64,000 bases of DNA from NCBI GenBank assembly GCA_003281225.1, contig QCCP01000002.1:154467-218466 (forward strand), read 5' to 3'. Positions 9,471-18,812 of the stretch are shown piece after piece. Made by a program: the position numbers and the translations under genes. The DNA is from Prochlorococcus sp. AG-347-L20 (GTDB taxonomy: Bacteria > Cyanobacteriota > Cyanobacteriia > PCC-6307 > Cyanobiaceae). The number at the start of each line of letters is the position of its first letter. Positions within the stretch are counted from its first letter, which is position 1. Below the pieces are notes generated by a model. It made no database searches, was not told the DNA's origin, and was given only the letters and a program-made list of their open reading frames with translations.

Positions 9471-10535
9471 ATGAAAAAAAAAATACCAGTTATAGTTGTT
9501 TCGGGATTTCTTGGTTCAGGTAAAACAACTTTTCTAAGATATTTACTAAAAGAAAGTAATAAAAAATTTGGTTTAATAATTAATGAATTTGGTGATGTTG
9601 GAATTGACGGTGATTTGATTAAAAGTTGTGATAAATGTAATGAATCTGAAGACGACTGCGTAATCGAATTAAACAATGGATGTTTATGTTGTACTGTTCA
9701 AGATGATTTTGTTCCATCAATAAAAGCTCTCCTAGAATTTAATCCTCCTATCGAATCAATAATTATCGAAACAAGTGGCTTGGCACTACCAATTCCCTTA
9801 ATTCAAGCACTTAACTGGCCTGAGATTCGATCTTCCATCTACCTTGATGTTGTTGTTGGTATCGTTAACGGAGAATCAATGCTTAATGGTTCACCAATTA
9901 ATGATTTAAATAAAATAACAAAACAATATAATGAAACAGATAAAATCGATCACAATGCCACTATAGATGAACTTTTTGAGGAGCAACTAGAAGTTTCTGA
10001 TATCGTTTTAGTCTCTAGATCAGATATTTTAAATGATGATCAGTTTAACGTTGTAAAAAATAAAATTCAAGGAAGTCTAAACTCATCTACACCAGTCCTT
10101 AAATCTAAGAATGGCAATATTGATTTAAATTATCTATTTGATTTTAATTTTAAAAAAGAGACTTATAAAGAATTTTTAACTGAAGAACATGACCATAATC
10201 ATGTTGAGCTTGTATCAGACTCATTTAAATTAAATTATTTTCTTGAAAAAAATGACTTTGAAAAGGAGATGTCAAAAATCTTGGATGAATTAAACATTCT
10301 TCGAATAAAAGGACGTATTTGGATACCAAACAAATCATTGCCTTTACAAATACAAATTGTTGGAAAGAAAATTAATACTTGGTTTGAAGAGGCTCCAGAC
10401 AATTGTTGGAGACCAAATGATAATGCTGGGCTTGAATTAGTAATAATTTCCTTTGATGAAAAATCTATAAAAACATTCAATAGAAAAATTAAAGAGAAAT
10501 TTAAGATTTTAAGTGATCCAAAAATAGCAATTTGA
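9471..10535 (+). CDS. cobW: CobW-type GTPase metallochaperone (COG0523)
   Basis: G3E-family P-loop GTPase of 354 residues. Walker A is GFLGSGKTT (12-20); the metal-binding motif GCLCC is at 70-74; ETSGLALP is the switch region. Two further Cys pairs (CDKC at 53-56 and a Cys at 63) precede the CxCC motif, a pattern I associate with the CobW subgroup. A His cluster (EEHDHNH) lies near residue 240, before the C-terminal CobW_C domain. CobW is linked to cobalt delivery in aerobic cobalamin synthesis; related COG0523 proteins handle zinc. It lies 9 bases after the pentapeptide gene. Confidence 0.9.
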   Translation: MKKKIPVIVVSGFLGSGKTTFLRYLLKESNKKFGLIINEFGDVGIDGDLIKSCDKCNESEDDCVIELNNGCLCCTVQDDFVPSIKALLEFNPPIESIIIETSGLALPIPLIQALNWPEIRSSIYLDVVVGIVNGESMLNGSPINDLNKITKQYNETDKIDHNATIDELFEEQLEVSDIVLVSRSDILNDDQFNVVKNKIQGSLNSSTPVLKSKNGNIDLNYLFDFNFKKETYKEFLTEEHDHNHVELVSDSFKLNYFLEKNDFEKEMSKILDELNILRIKGRIWIPNKSLPLQIQIVGKKINTWFEEAPDNCWRPNDNAGLELVIISFDEKSIKTFNRKIKEKFKILSDPKIAI

Positions 10536-10581
10536 CTTTATAGTTAGCTGTCGGGATACTTACTACAGTAGACAGCCCAAT

Positions 10582-10746
10582 ATGGAAAATCCAAAAATTG
10601 CTTTAAAACAAATAATCTCTGACGATGTTACATTAATTGATAAAATAAAATGTTCAAAATGTGGAGGGGCAGGAAATTTCAAAACTCATGAAAATTCAAG
10701 AAGAACTTGCTTAGTTTGTTTTGGTAGAGGCTTCATAAACATTTAA
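10582..10746 (+). CDS. Small DnaJ-type zinc-finger protein
   Basis: A 54-residue ORF with two CxxCxG motifs (CSKCGGAG at about 24-31 and CLVCFGRG at about 43-50), the zinc-binding unit of the DnaJ cysteine-rich domain. It begins at the ATG of MENPKIALKQ, 46 bases after cobW on the same strand, and ends before purS. Small two-motif proteins like this resemble half of the DnaJ zinc finger and plant BSD2-type chaperones. A role in protein folding or metal handling is plausible but not shown. The frame and motif spacing are clear, so it is likely a real gene. Confidence 0.75.
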   Translation: MENPKIALKQIISDDVTLIDKIKCSKCGGAGNFKTHENSRRTCLVCFGRGFINI

Positions 10747-10843
10747 TAACTCAGAAAACCTTAAGGTAAAAATATTTGTTTATTAATCAATAGTACTTTT
10801 TATAAAAATTTAAACTAATCTTCTAGTAGAAATTAATTTTTAT

Positions 10844-11098
10844 TTGGACCAATTTGCTGTAAAAGTTTTTGTAAGACTAAGACCCTCAGTTTTAGATCCA
10901 GCAGGGGAGGCTACTAAATCTGCTTCTATAAAACTTGGAGCCAAGGGAATTAAATCATTACGTATAGGAAAAATGATTGAGGTAAAAATAGAAGGTAATG
11001 GTGAAAACGAAGTAAGAGAAAAAATTGATTTATTGTGTGATAGGTTATTCGCAAATACTGTCATTGAAGATTATGAGTATTCATTAGAAAAATTATAA
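10844..11098 (+). CDS. purS: Phosphoribosylformylglycinamidine synthase subunit PurS
   Basis: Small structural subunit of the three-part FGAM synthase (PurS-PurQ-PurL) in purine synthesis. The 84-residue length is typical, and the signature ([13 protein letters not shown]) and [13 protein letters not shown] are present. No ATG is available; the frame opens with TTG at 10844, and the homologous N-terminus fits that start. purQ begins one base after the stop codon, so the two are one operon. purL is not in the window. Confidence 0.93.
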   Translation: MDQFAVKVFVRLRPSVLDPAGEATKSASIKLGAKGIKSLRIGKMIEVKIEGNGENEVREKIDLLCDRLFANTVIEDYEYSLEKL

Positions 11099-11099
11099 G

Positions 11100-11765
11100 A
11101 TGGATAATTTTACTGTAGGAGTTGTTGTCTTCCCTGGTTCTAATTGTGATCGTGATGTTTCATGGGCATTGGAAGGTTGTTTAGACATAAGAACAAAATA
11201 CTTGTGGCATGAGTCTTCAGATTTAAGTGATGTAGATGCAATAGTTTTACCCGGAGGATTTAGCTATGGTGATTATTTAAGATGCGGAGCAATTGCGAGA
11301 TTCTCTCCATTAATAAATGCCTTGGATGAGTTTGTTAAAAGCGGGAAAAGAGTTTTAGGAATTTGTAATGGGTTTCAAATTTTGACAGAATCAGGGTTTT
11401 TGCCTGGTGCTCTTGTTGCAAATAAAAATCTTAATTTTATCTGTGATGACGTTGAACTGGATATCGTTTCTTCAAAAGGAGGTTGGTTTAATAATGTAGA
11501 TGAAAAACAAACAATTAAGTTGCCAATAGCGCATGGGGAAGGAAGATATCATTGTGATTCTGATACTTTAAAGAAACTTGTAGATAATGAATTGATCGCT
11601 TTGAGATATAAAAATAATCCCAATGGATCCTCATTCGATATCGCAGGCATAACTAATGAGAAGGGAAATGTTCTAGGTTTAATGCCTCATCCAGAGCGAG
11701 CATGCGACGAGACAATTGGTGGGACTGATGGTCTCTTCACATTAAAATCATTAATATTGAAATAA
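11100..11765 (+). CDS. purQ: Phosphoribosylformylglycinamidine synthase subunit PurQ (glutamine amidotransferase)
   Basis: Class I glutaminase that supplies ammonia to PurL for FGAM synthesis. The 221-residue protein begins [15 protein letters not shown]. It has the nucleophile Cys in [13 protein letters not shown] and the His/Glu pair of the triad in MPHPERA near the C-terminus. [15 protein letters not shown] is also characteristic. It is immediately downstream of purS. A hairpin with a T-run follows within a few bases, ending the operon. Confidence 0.96.
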   Translation: MDNFTVGVVVFPGSNCDRDVSWALEGCLDIRTKYLWHESSDLSDVDAIVLPGGFSYGDYLRCGAIARFSPLINALDEFVKSGKRVLGICNGFQILTESGFLPGALVANKNLNFICDDVELDIVSSKGGWFNNVDEKQTIKLPIAHGEGRYHCDSDTLKKLVDNELIALRYKNNPNGSSFDIAGITNEKGNVLGLMPHPERACDETIGGTDGLFTLKSLILK

Positions 11766-11798
11766 AAAAAAGACCCCCAATTTTGGAGGTTTTTTTTT
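11763..11798. terminator. Bidirectional intrinsic terminator between purQ and fbaA
   Basis: A C-rich arm (ACCCCCAA) and its partner (TTGGAGGT) form a short stem with one mismatch. An A-run lies on one side and a run of nine T on the other, so it can end transcripts from both converging genes, purQ (+) and the class II aldolase (-). Positions of both arms are read directly; no folding energy was computed. Confidence 0.75.
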
Positions 11799-11816
11799 AT
11801 TTAATTTGGGAGGAAA

Positions 11817-12890
11817 TTAAACAGTAGCTTTTACTTTTGGATCCAAATCACCTTTTGCGTAAAGATCAGCAAAATAATTAGTGCTGTTTTGTTTGATCTT
11901 ACTTGCTTGACCTTCGCACCAGAACTGCTTGTATCTATCAAGACAAACTTGCTTCATGTATTTTCTAGCAGGCTTGTTGAAATGTCTTGGGTCGAAATTT
12001 GCCTTATCCGCAAATGCTGCCTCTCTAACCGCGGCAGTGAAAGCAAGTCTGTTATCAGTATCAATGTTGACTTTCCTAACTCCATTTCTTATTCCCTCTT
12101 GAATTTCTTCAACAGGAACACCATATGTTTGAGGAATTTCACCTCCATACTTGTTAATGATATCCAACCATTCTTGAGGAACTGAACTAGATCCATGCAT
12201 TACAAGATGGGTATTTGGAAGTGCTTTATGAATTTCAGCAATTCTGCTTATTGCAAGAACTTCCCCTGTAGGTTTTCTTGTGAATTTATAAGCACCATGA
12301 CTTGTTCCTATAGCAATAGCTAAAGCATCGACTTTTGTTTTAGCTACAAAATCTGCAGCTTCTTCAGGATCAGTCAGAAGCATATCTGTAGAAAGTTCAC
12401 CTTCAAATCCATGACCATCTTCCGCTTCACCTTTTCCTGTCTCTAATGAACCTAAGCAACCCAACTCTCCTTCAACACTAACTCCAACTGAATGAGCAAA
12501 ATCCACTACTTTTTTAGTAACCGCAACATTATATTCGTAACTAGCGGGTGTTTTTGCATCTGCCTCTAGAGAACCGTCCATCATTACTGATGTGAAACCA
12601 TTTATTGCTGCTGAATAACATGTTGATGGCTCATTACCGTGGTCTTGGTGCATTACTACTGGAATATTAGGATATGTTTCTGTAGCAGCAAGGATTAGAT
12701 GACGTAGGAAAATTTCTCCTGCATAATTTCTTGCCCCTCTTGAAGCTTGGAGGATTACTGGACTATCAGTTTCATATGCTGCTTCCATGATTGCTTGAAC
12801 TTGTTCAAGGTTATTAACATTGAAAGCTGGAATACCGTAACCATTCTCAGCAGCGTGATCTAAAAGTAGTCTTAGTGGAACGAGGGCCAT
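11817..12890 (-). CDS. fbaA: Fructose-bisphosphate aldolase, class II (zinc-dependent)
   Basis: Reversible condensation of glyceraldehyde-3-phosphate with dihydroxyacetone phosphate (or erythrose-4-phosphate) in gluconeogenesis and the Calvin cycle. The 357-residue protein has [11 protein letters not shown], with the catalytic Asp and metal His, then [29 protein letters not shown] and VMHGSSSVP. This is the CbbA-like branch of class IIA/B enzymes. The unrelated class I aldolase is the next gene upstream on the same strand, 147 bases away. Having both in tandem is notable. It converges with purQ at a shared terminator. Confidence 0.96.
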   Translation of the reverse strand: MALVPLRLLLDHAAENGYGIPAFNVNNLEQVQAIMEAAYETDSPVILQASRGARNYAGEIFLRHLILAATETYPNIPVVMHQDHGNEPSTCYSAAINGFTSVMMDGSLEADAKTPASYEYNVAVTKKVVDFAHSVGVSVEGELGCLGSLETGKGEAEDGHGFEGELSTDMLLTDPEEAADFVAKTKVDALAIAIGTSHGAYKFTRKPTGEVLAISRIAEIHKALPNTHLVMHGSSSVPQEWLDIINKYGGEIPQTYGVPVEEIQEGIRNGVRKVNIDTDNRLAFTAAVREAAFADKANFDPRHFNKPARKYMKQVCLDRYKQFWCEGQASKIKQNSTNYFADLYAKGDLDPKVKATV

Positions 12891-13037
12891 AATTAAAATA
12901 AGTTAAATGCTATATAAAGCATATGTTTCCGAGAGTTTAGTATAAAGAGGTATCAAATGTCACGTCATTAGATATACAAAATACTAAATTAAAGAAACTT
13001 TTTTTATGACCCAGAGTACATTTTTAGTATTTTTTAG

Positions 13038-14105
13038 TTAATAAGTGTAGCCTGCCACAAACAATTGCTCATCAGATGAAGGTTGAGATCCTGCTACATA
13101 GGCACCTTTTGAAGCTTCAGAGTTTGCTTGAGCTCTTGCTATTAAAGCTTTTTGACCTCCTTCAACGTCGCTTCCTTTCCAGGCCTTTAAGCATGAGTGC
13201 TGTAATGCTCTTCCATAGGAGAAGGAAACGTTCCATAATGCTTTCCTGTAAAGAGTGTTCATATTATTTAGATAAACAGAAGCCGCTTCTTCGCTTAACC
13301 CTCCTGATAAGAAAACTATTCCAGGAACAGATGCAGGAACGCATCTTTCCATAGTTCTAATTGTCATTTCAGCAACCTTCATAGGATCAGCCTTTGTTGG
13401 ACAATCTGCTCCATTAACAGTCATAGAAGGTTTTAATAGAGTGCCTTCTAGAAAAACTCCATTTGCTTGACAGGCAATATAAACCTGTTTTATTACCTCT
13501 TCTTGAACTTCAGCAGTTTTTTCTATAGTATGGTCGCCGTCCATTAAGATTTCAGGTTCAATAATTGGTACTAACCCAGATTCTTGAACTGATCTCGCAT
13601 ACCTTGCTAATCCCCAAGCATTCTCTTGAATTGATAGTTTTGAAGGACAACCATCATTTGTAATTTGCAGAACTGCTCTCCACTTTGCAAATCTGGCACC
13701 TTGTTCATAATATTTTGCAGATCTTTCAACTAACCCATCAAGGCCAGAGCAAAAAGTTTCTACATCTCCTCCTCCTGGAAGTGGATTTAGGCCTTTATCG
13801 ACCTTTATACCTGGAATAATACCTAAATCATTTAGTTTCTTAACCATTGACTCGCCATCTTGGTGATTCTGATAAAGAGTTTCTTCGAAGAGGATTGCTC
13901 CACTTATATATTTGCCAAGACCTTCTGTAGTAAAAAGCATTCCTCTATATGCCTTCCTATTGTCTTCAGTATTCTCAACGCCAATTCCAGCGAGTCTTTT
14001 ACCTACTGTTTTAGTGGATTCATCTACCGCTAATATTCCTTTTCCTTTAGAAGCTAGTAATTGAGCATTTTCTTTAAGCTCATTTTTGTAATAATTTAAA
14101 GCCAT
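13038..14105 (-). CDS. fda: Fructose-bisphosphate aldolase, class I (Schiff base)
   Basis: Plant/animal-type aldolase of 355 residues, unrelated in fold detail and mechanism to the class II enzyme next door. It opens with LASKGKGILAVDESTKTVGKRL. The Schiff-base lysine is in EGTLLKPSMT. GIVFLSGGLSEEAASVYLN is the phosphate-binding part, and LWNVSFSYGRALQHSCLKAW is typical of class I. The C-terminus ends in GYTY, resembling the Tyr-ended tail of this family. Probably transcribed on its own or with the class II gene. Which aldolase carries Calvin-cycle flux cannot be read from the sequence. Confidence 0.95.
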   Translation of the reverse strand: MALNYYKNELKENAQLLASKGKGILAVDESTKTVGKRLAGIGVENTEDNRKAYRGMLFTTEGLGKYISGAILFEETLYQNHQDGESMVKKLNDLGIIPGIKVDKGLNPLPGGGDVETFCSGLDGLVERSAKYYEQGARFAKWRAVLQITNDGCPSKLSIQENAWGLARYARSVQESGLVPIIEPEILMDGDHTIEKTAEVQEEVIKQVYIACQANGVFLEGTLLKPSMTVNGADCPTKADPMKVAEMTIRTMERCVPASVPGIVFLSGGLSEEAASVYLNNMNTLYRKALWNVSFSYGRALQHSCLKAWKGSDVEGGQKALIARAQANSEASKGAYVAGSQPSSDEQLFVAGYTY

Positions 14106-14208
14106 TCTTTAATAATTCAGTTCAATTGATTTTTCCAGAATATGAAAAAAAAATAAAATCAATCCAATACTTTATCGAGTGATAATTGCTACTTATAAAT
14201 GTATAGCC

Positions 14209-15306
14209 TTAAATTTTGATACTTAATCCACTTTTGGAAGATTCTCTTATGGCTTCGCAAACTTTATGACTAGCAAGTCCCTCGCATAAGCCTGGGATTA
14301 CAGGTGTTCCATTAATTATACTCTGAGCCCATAAATTTTGAATTCTCAAAACTGGAGCTATTCTCCCATCAGTCCATGTTTTTTCAAAATTAAAACTTGA
14401 ATCTGCAATTAGATTTTGTATTGTATTTTCGTTGTTTGAATATTTCAAATTAAAACCATGTACATAATCTTTTTGGTTTTCGCTTTTAAGAATTAGTGAA
14501 CCTTCGCTTCCATATATTTCTAAACTAAATCCTCTACCATTTTTAGAAATTGATGATAAAGATACCTGACATGGAATAAGATTCGAGCTGTAGTTTGATA
14601 TTTCTATATTGGCTAAACATACATCTTCACTCGTAACATCATATAAATCAGATGAATTAGGTAAAGGTCTTTTTTTTATTGATGTTGCTAATTTGCCAGA
14701 CACGTTTATTGCTTCTCCAAAAAACCAATTCAACATATCGAATGCATGAGTACCTAAAGCGCCAATAACTCCTCCACCTTTTTCTTCCAATGAATACCAA
14801 TTCCAGGATCTTTTGGGGTCGGATCTACTGCCCATTAACCAATCTAATTTGACTAAATATATATCTCCTAAGATATTTTCATCAATAAGTTTTTTTGTCT
14901 GAAGGAAAAGAGGTACGGCTCTATATTCAAAATCAACACATACGCTTAAATTATTAATCAAAGATATTCTCTGAAGCTCTTCAATTTCTGAGGAGGATAT
15001 TGAAACGGGTTTTTCTAGGAGCAAATTTTTATTATTCTCAAGAGCTTGTTTTGCTAACTTAAATCTTGATTCAGGTGGAGTGGCAATAATAATTCCATCA
15101 ATTTTTGGAGATTTAACTAAGTCTTCCCAATTGTGAAAAAAATCTAAGCCCGTTTCTTTTCCTATTATCGATGTTTGCTTTTTCTCGTAATGATAAATTG
15201 CTACAGGAGTTAAATGATCAGACTCTTTTAATGCCTCTAAATGAACTTTTTTCCCAAACCCTAGTCCAGCGATTGCTATTTTTAATTTTTTATTTTTAGT
15301 ATTCAT
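14209..15306 (-). CDS. Gfo/Idh/MocA-family NAD(P)-dependent oxidoreductase
   Basis: A 365-residue two-domain oxidoreductase. The Rossmann motif IAIAGLGFGKKVHLEAL is near the N-terminus and LLLEKPVSISSSEIEEL contains the conserved E-K-P lysine. GGGVIGALGTHAFDMLNWFFG carries the catalytic-region histidine. The family acts on sugars, inositol, amino sugars or biliverdin-like substrates, and the substrate here is unknown. The start codon ATG at 15306 lies two bases from the end of the next upstream gene, so it is in one transcript with the secreted protein and accD. Family assignment is firm, function open. Confidence 0.9.
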   Translation of the reverse strand: MNTKNKKLKIAIAGLGFGKKVHLEALKESDHLTPVAIYHYEKKQTSIIGKETGLDFFHNWEDLVKSPKIDGIIIATPPESRFKLAKQALENNKNLLLEKPVSISSSEIEELQRISLINNLSVCVDFEYRAVPLFLQTKKLIDENILGDIYLVKLDWLMGSRSDPKRSWNWYSLEEKGGGVIGALGTHAFDMLNWFFGEAINVSGKLATSIKKRPLPNSSDLYDVTSEDVCLANIEISNYSSNLIPCQVSLSSISKNGRGFSLEIYGSEGSLILKSENQKDYVHGFNLKYSNNENTIQNLIADSSFNFEKTWTDGRIAPVLRIQNLWAQSIINGTPVIPGLCEGLASHKVCEAIRESSKSGLSIKI

Positions 15307-15308
15307 TC

Positions 15309-15701
15309 TTATTCATTAATAAACTCTGAACAGCTATTTTCAATAACAACATCTATAAGTTCATCATTATTAGAAGTTTGCCATTTTGAATTAAATTGAG
15401 GAATTCCATTTATTGATGTATCTTTGAACTTTTTTTCATTGCAATTAATTCTCATTACATAAAGTGATAACTCTCCATCATCATCAGAATTAGTTGGATT
15501 CTTAAAGAACTTTGTTAATACACTTATTTCACCATTTGGGAGTGACTTAATACTCCCTTTATCAAGCCATTCTTTCCCATCATCATTCTCTTTAAGGAGA
15601 ACCCAATCAACATTTCCTATCGCATATGAATAGGAGGCAAAGTTTAAAATAAAGAGTAGAAGGCTTAATGAAAAATAAAATAAATTAGAAATTATTCTCA
15701 T
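15309..15701 (-). CDS. Small secreted protein, resembling surface-adhesin E-like domain proteins
   Basis: A 130-residue protein with a signal peptide (MRIISNLFYFSLSLLLFILN, then ASYSYA). The mature part has W-V-L-L-K, K-E-W-L-D-K-G-S-I and two cysteines near R-I-N-C and E-N-S-C. This pattern recalls small exported proteins of the surface-adhesin protein E type, a weak resemblance only. A further ATG seven codons upstream at 15722 would overlap accD. The ATG at 15701 is chosen because it starts two bases after the accD stop and gives a clean signal peptide. Confidence 0.7.
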   Translation of the reverse strand: MRIISNLFYFSLSLLLFILNFASYSYAIGNVDWVLLKENDDGKEWLDKGSIKSLPNGEISVLTKFFKNPTNSDDDGELSLYVMRINCNEKKFKDTSINGIPQFNSKWQTSNNDELIDVVIENSCSEFINE

Positions 15702-15702
15702 T

Positions 15703-16584
15703 TTATATATTTGCTTCTGCAAGTTCTTTTACACCATGAATTTTTAAAATTTTAGTCAGAGTATCCTTGAGATCTTTCCTTTTCACTATTACATCAACAA
15801 AACCATGCTCAAGCAGATATTCAGCTGTTTGAAAATTATCGGGTAATTTTTCTCTTAATGTTTGTTCTATAACCCTTCTTCCAGCAAATCCAATAAGTGC
15901 TTTAGGTTCTGCCAAAATTAAATCACCTAACATCGCAAAGCTGGCTGTTACCCCTCCAGTAGTTGGATGAGTTAACAAGGGCATATATAGGAGATTTTTC
16001 TCTTTATGTTTTTTTAGTGCTCCAGATATTTTTGCCATTTGCATGAGACTTAACATACCTTCTTGCATCCTTGCTCCTCCTGATGCGCAAACAATAAGAA
16101 TTGGAAAATTTTCCAAAGTTGCTCTCTCAATTATCCTTGTAATTTTTTCACCAACTACTGAACCCATGGATCCTCCCATAAATCTAAAATCCATAACAGC
16201 TAATGCTAAAGGCATTGAATTCACAGAACAGATACCTGTTACGACTCCATCTCTTAAACCTGTACCTGCTTGACTTTCTTTAATTCGATCAGCATATGCT
16301 CTTCTATCTTTAAAACCCAAAGGATCTGTAGGACTTAGTGAACTATCAAATTCTTTGAATGAATTTTTATCAGCAATTATATTTATCCTTTCATCGCTAT
16401 TAATCCTATTGTGGTGTCCACAATTACTACAAACATTGAAATTTGAAATTAGGTCTTTTCTATAGGCTACTTGCGAACACTCTGAACATTTAACCCACAA
16501 ACCATCTCCTTCGTCAGTATCTTGAGAAACTTTCCCAACAAATTGATCTTTACGCCTTGCGGCAAACCAGTCGATTAATGACAC
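15703..16584 (-). CDS. accD: Acetyl-CoA carboxylase carboxyltransferase subunit beta
   Basis: Transfers the carboxyl group from biotin to acetyl-CoA, giving malonyl-CoA for fatty acid synthesis, together with AccA. At 293 residues the length is typical. The N-terminal zinc ribbon has two Cys pairs (CSECSQ and CSNCG, about 15 residues apart). The carboxyltransferase core has [19 protein letters not shown] and [18 protein letters not shown]. accA and the biotin carrier are not in the window. It leads a minus-strand run with the secreted protein and the oxidoreductase. Confidence 0.97.
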   Translation of the reverse strand: MSLIDWFAARRKDQFVGKVSQDTDEGDGLWVKCSECSQVAYRKDLISNFNVCSNCGHHNRINSDERINIIADKNSFKEFDSSLSPTDPLGFKDRRAYADRIKESQAGTGLRDGVVTGICSVNSMPLALAVMDFRFMGGSMGSVVGEKITRIIERATLENFPILIVCASGGARMQEGMLSLMQMAKISGALKKHKEKNLLYMPLLTHPTTGGVTASFAMLGDLILAEPKALIGFAGRRVIEQTLREKLPDNFQTAEYLLEHGFVDVIVKRKDLKDTLTKILKIHGVKELAEANI

Positions 16585-16723
16585 AACTTTTCCTGTTTTT
16601 TCTATTTAAATCTAAGTAAGGTACTTTTATCAAGAAAGATATATAAAAATTTGAGATCCTCTAGATTAAAAACTTCTCAAAGTTAAAAAATAATGATTTG
16701 AGTTGATAATCGAAAATTAATTA

Positions 16724-17620
16724 TTATTTATTTTTCTCCTCAATCATTTTATGAATTATTGGAGTGAGAATTAGTTCCATTGCGAATCCCATTTTTCCTC
16801 CATTTACAACGATACTTGTTGGACTTGACATAAATGAATCATTAATCATGCCAAGCAAGTATTGAAAATCAATCCCCCATTTCTCTCTAGCCCCTTTTCT
16901 GAAATGTATGATCACAAAGCTCTCATCAGGAGTTGGGATATTCCTGCATATGAAAGGATTAGAAGTGTCAATTGTGGGAATTCTTTGGAAATTAATATCG
17001 GTTTTGCTGAATTGTGGGCAAATATGATTTATATAATCAGGCATTCTTCTCAATATAGTATCCACAATGGTTTCCGCTGAGTAACCTCTTTCTGCGTTAT
17101 CTCTATGGATTTTTTGAATCCACTCTAAATTTGTTATCGGAACAACTCCAACAAGTAAATCAGCATAAGAGGCAACATTGTATCCATCACCTTCTACCCC
17201 GCCATGCAAACCTTCATAAAAAAGTACATCTGTTCCCTCAGGAATATCTTCCCATGGAGTAAATTGCCCAGGTTCTAGGGATGTCCCAAGTCTTGTATTA
17301 TGTTCTTCTGCTTCTTCAAGACTATGTAGATAATATCTTTTCTTTCCTCCTCCAGTTTCACCATAGATTTTAAAAAGTTCTTCTAGCTTGTCAAAAAGAT
17401 TAGCCTCTGGACCAAAATGTGAGAAATTTTCACCTTTTGAAAGAGCGTCTGCCATAGCTTTTTTCATAGGCATTCTTTCAAATCTGTGGTAACTATCACC
17501 TTCAACAACTGCGGGGACAATATCTTCTCTGGCAAAAATATGCTCAAAGGCTCTTTTTACTGTACTTGTTCCTGCTCCTGAAGATCCTGTTACAGCGACT
17601 ACTGGATGACGTTTTGACAT
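16724..17620 (-). CDS. prk: Phosphoribulokinase, proteobacterial (class I) type
   Basis: Calvin cycle: ribulose-5-phosphate + ATP gives ribulose-1,5-bisphosphate. The 298-residue protein begins RHPVVAVTGSSGAGTSTVKR, with the P-loop at about 12-20. VVEGDSYHRFERM and NLEWIQKIHRDNAERGYSAE follow, then QFSKTDINFQRIPTIDTSNP. This closely follows the roughly 290-residue enzymes of purple bacteria. The about 330-residue plant/beta-cyanobacterial form carries a regulatory Cys in its P-loop (S-G-C-G-K-S-T). Here that position is Ala and the lysine is Thr. Only two cysteines are present, both in the C-terminal half. Confidence 0.96.
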   Translation of the reverse strand: MSKRHPVVAVTGSSGAGTSTVKRAFEHIFAREDIVPAVVEGDSYHRFERMPMKKAMADALSKGENFSHFGPEANLFDKLEELFKIYGETGGGKKRYYLHSLEEAEEHNTRLGTSLEPGQFTPWEDIPEGTDVLFYEGLHGGVEGDGYNVASYADLLVGVVPITNLEWIQKIHRDNAERGYSAETIVDTILRRMPDYINHICPQFSKTDINFQRIPTIDTSNPFICRNIPTPDESFVIIHFRKGAREKWGIDFQYLLGMINDSFMSSPTSIVVNGGKMGFAMELILTPIIHKMIEEKNK

Positions 17621-17710
17621 TTTTTAAAAACAATATCTAATGATTCTGACAGGTCATATGCCAACTTTATGTTTTACTTAAAAATATTTTTTTATTTATT
17701 AATTTTTTTC

Positions 17711-18784
17711 TTAAATTTCATCCATTATTTTATCTCCGATTTCACTGCAAGATAAAACTTCAGTAGACCCATCAGCTAAATCTGCTGTTCTAAATCCTTT
17801 TGATAAAACTTTATCAATAGCAGTTTCTAAATTTTCTGCAACTTCTTCTTCATTTAATCCAATTTTTAACATCATGGAAGCAGATAAAAGCATTGCAATA
17901 GGATTAGCTATGTTTTTACCAGCTATATCAGGAGCCGAACCATGAACAGGTTCAAAAACGCCTGGGCCATTATTGTTTAAAGAAGCAGATGGAAGCATAC
18001 CAATAGAACCAGTTAACATTGCGGCTAAATCGCTTAAAATATCTCCAAATAAATTACTAGTTAAAATCACATCAAATTGACCAGGATCTCTAACTAATTG
18101 CATTGCGGCATTATCAACGTACATATTGCTTAGAGATATATTTTTATCTTTTGAGGTAATATTTAAAACTGTATCTCTCCACAATTGACTAACCTCAAGA
18201 ACGTTTGATTTATCAACAGAACATATTTTTTTATTTCTTTGGTTAGCAATTTTTATTGCTATTTCAGTTATTCTTTCTATTTCGGTCGAATCATAAACCA
18301 TCGTATTGAAAGCTTTTGGGATTTTTGTATTTGTTATATGTCCTCTTGGTTTTCCAAAATAAATTCCTCCTATTAATTCTCTTACAACAATAAGATCTAC
18401 ATGCTCAACGATTTCTTTTTTTAGTGTACTTGCATCTAAAAGAGATTTTCTTATTTTGACAGGCCTGATATTTGCAAAAAGGTTTAGGGCAGATCTTAAC
18501 TTTAGTAACCCACTTTCTGGCCTTAATTCTCTTGCAAGAGAATCATATTTAATATCTCCAACACATGCTAAAAGTACTGCATCACTTTTTTTACATTGAT
18601 CTAGTGTCTCATCTGGTGCAGGAGTACCATATTTTTCATATGCTATCCCTCCAAATAATTTTTCAATAATCTCAATATCGAAATTATGATTTTTTGAAAG
18701 CTTTTTTAAAACTTTTTTTGAAACTTCAGAAATCTCTGGTCCAATTCCGTCTCCCGACAATAAAACAATCTTATATTTCTTCAT
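17711..18784 (-). CDS. leuB: 3-Isopropylmalate dehydrogenase
   Basis: Leucine synthesis: oxidative decarboxylation of 3-isopropylmalate with NAD+. The 357-residue length is typical. Motifs are LLSGDGIGPEI at the start, LLKLRSALNLFANIRPV, VRELIGGIYFGKPRG, NMYVDNAAMQLVRDP and SNLFGDILSDLAAMLTGSIG. The end has FEPVHGSAPDIAGKNIANP. It is the last gene of a long minus-strand run that begins near 25.2 kb. lpxD ends 28 bases upstream of its ATG. Confidence 0.97.
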   Translation of the reverse strand: MKKYKIVLLSGDGIGPEISEVSKKVLKKLSKNHNFDIEIIEKLFGGIAYEKYGTPAPDETLDQCKKSDAVLLACVGDIKYDSLARELRPESGLLKLRSALNLFANIRPVKIRKSLLDASTLKKEIVEHVDLIVVRELIGGIYFGKPRGHITNTKIPKAFNTMVYDSTEIERITEIAIKIANQRNKKICSVDKSNVLEVSQLWRDTVLNITSKDKNISLSNMYVDNAAMQLVRDPGQFDVILTSNLFGDILSDLAAMLTGSIGMLPSASLNNNGPGVFEPVHGSAPDIAGKNIANPIAMLLSASMMLKIGLNEEEVAENLETAIDKVLSKGFRTADLADGSTEVLSCSEIGDKIMDEI

Positions 18785-18812
18785 TTAAATTTTTGTTTAA
18801 TAGAACAATAAA

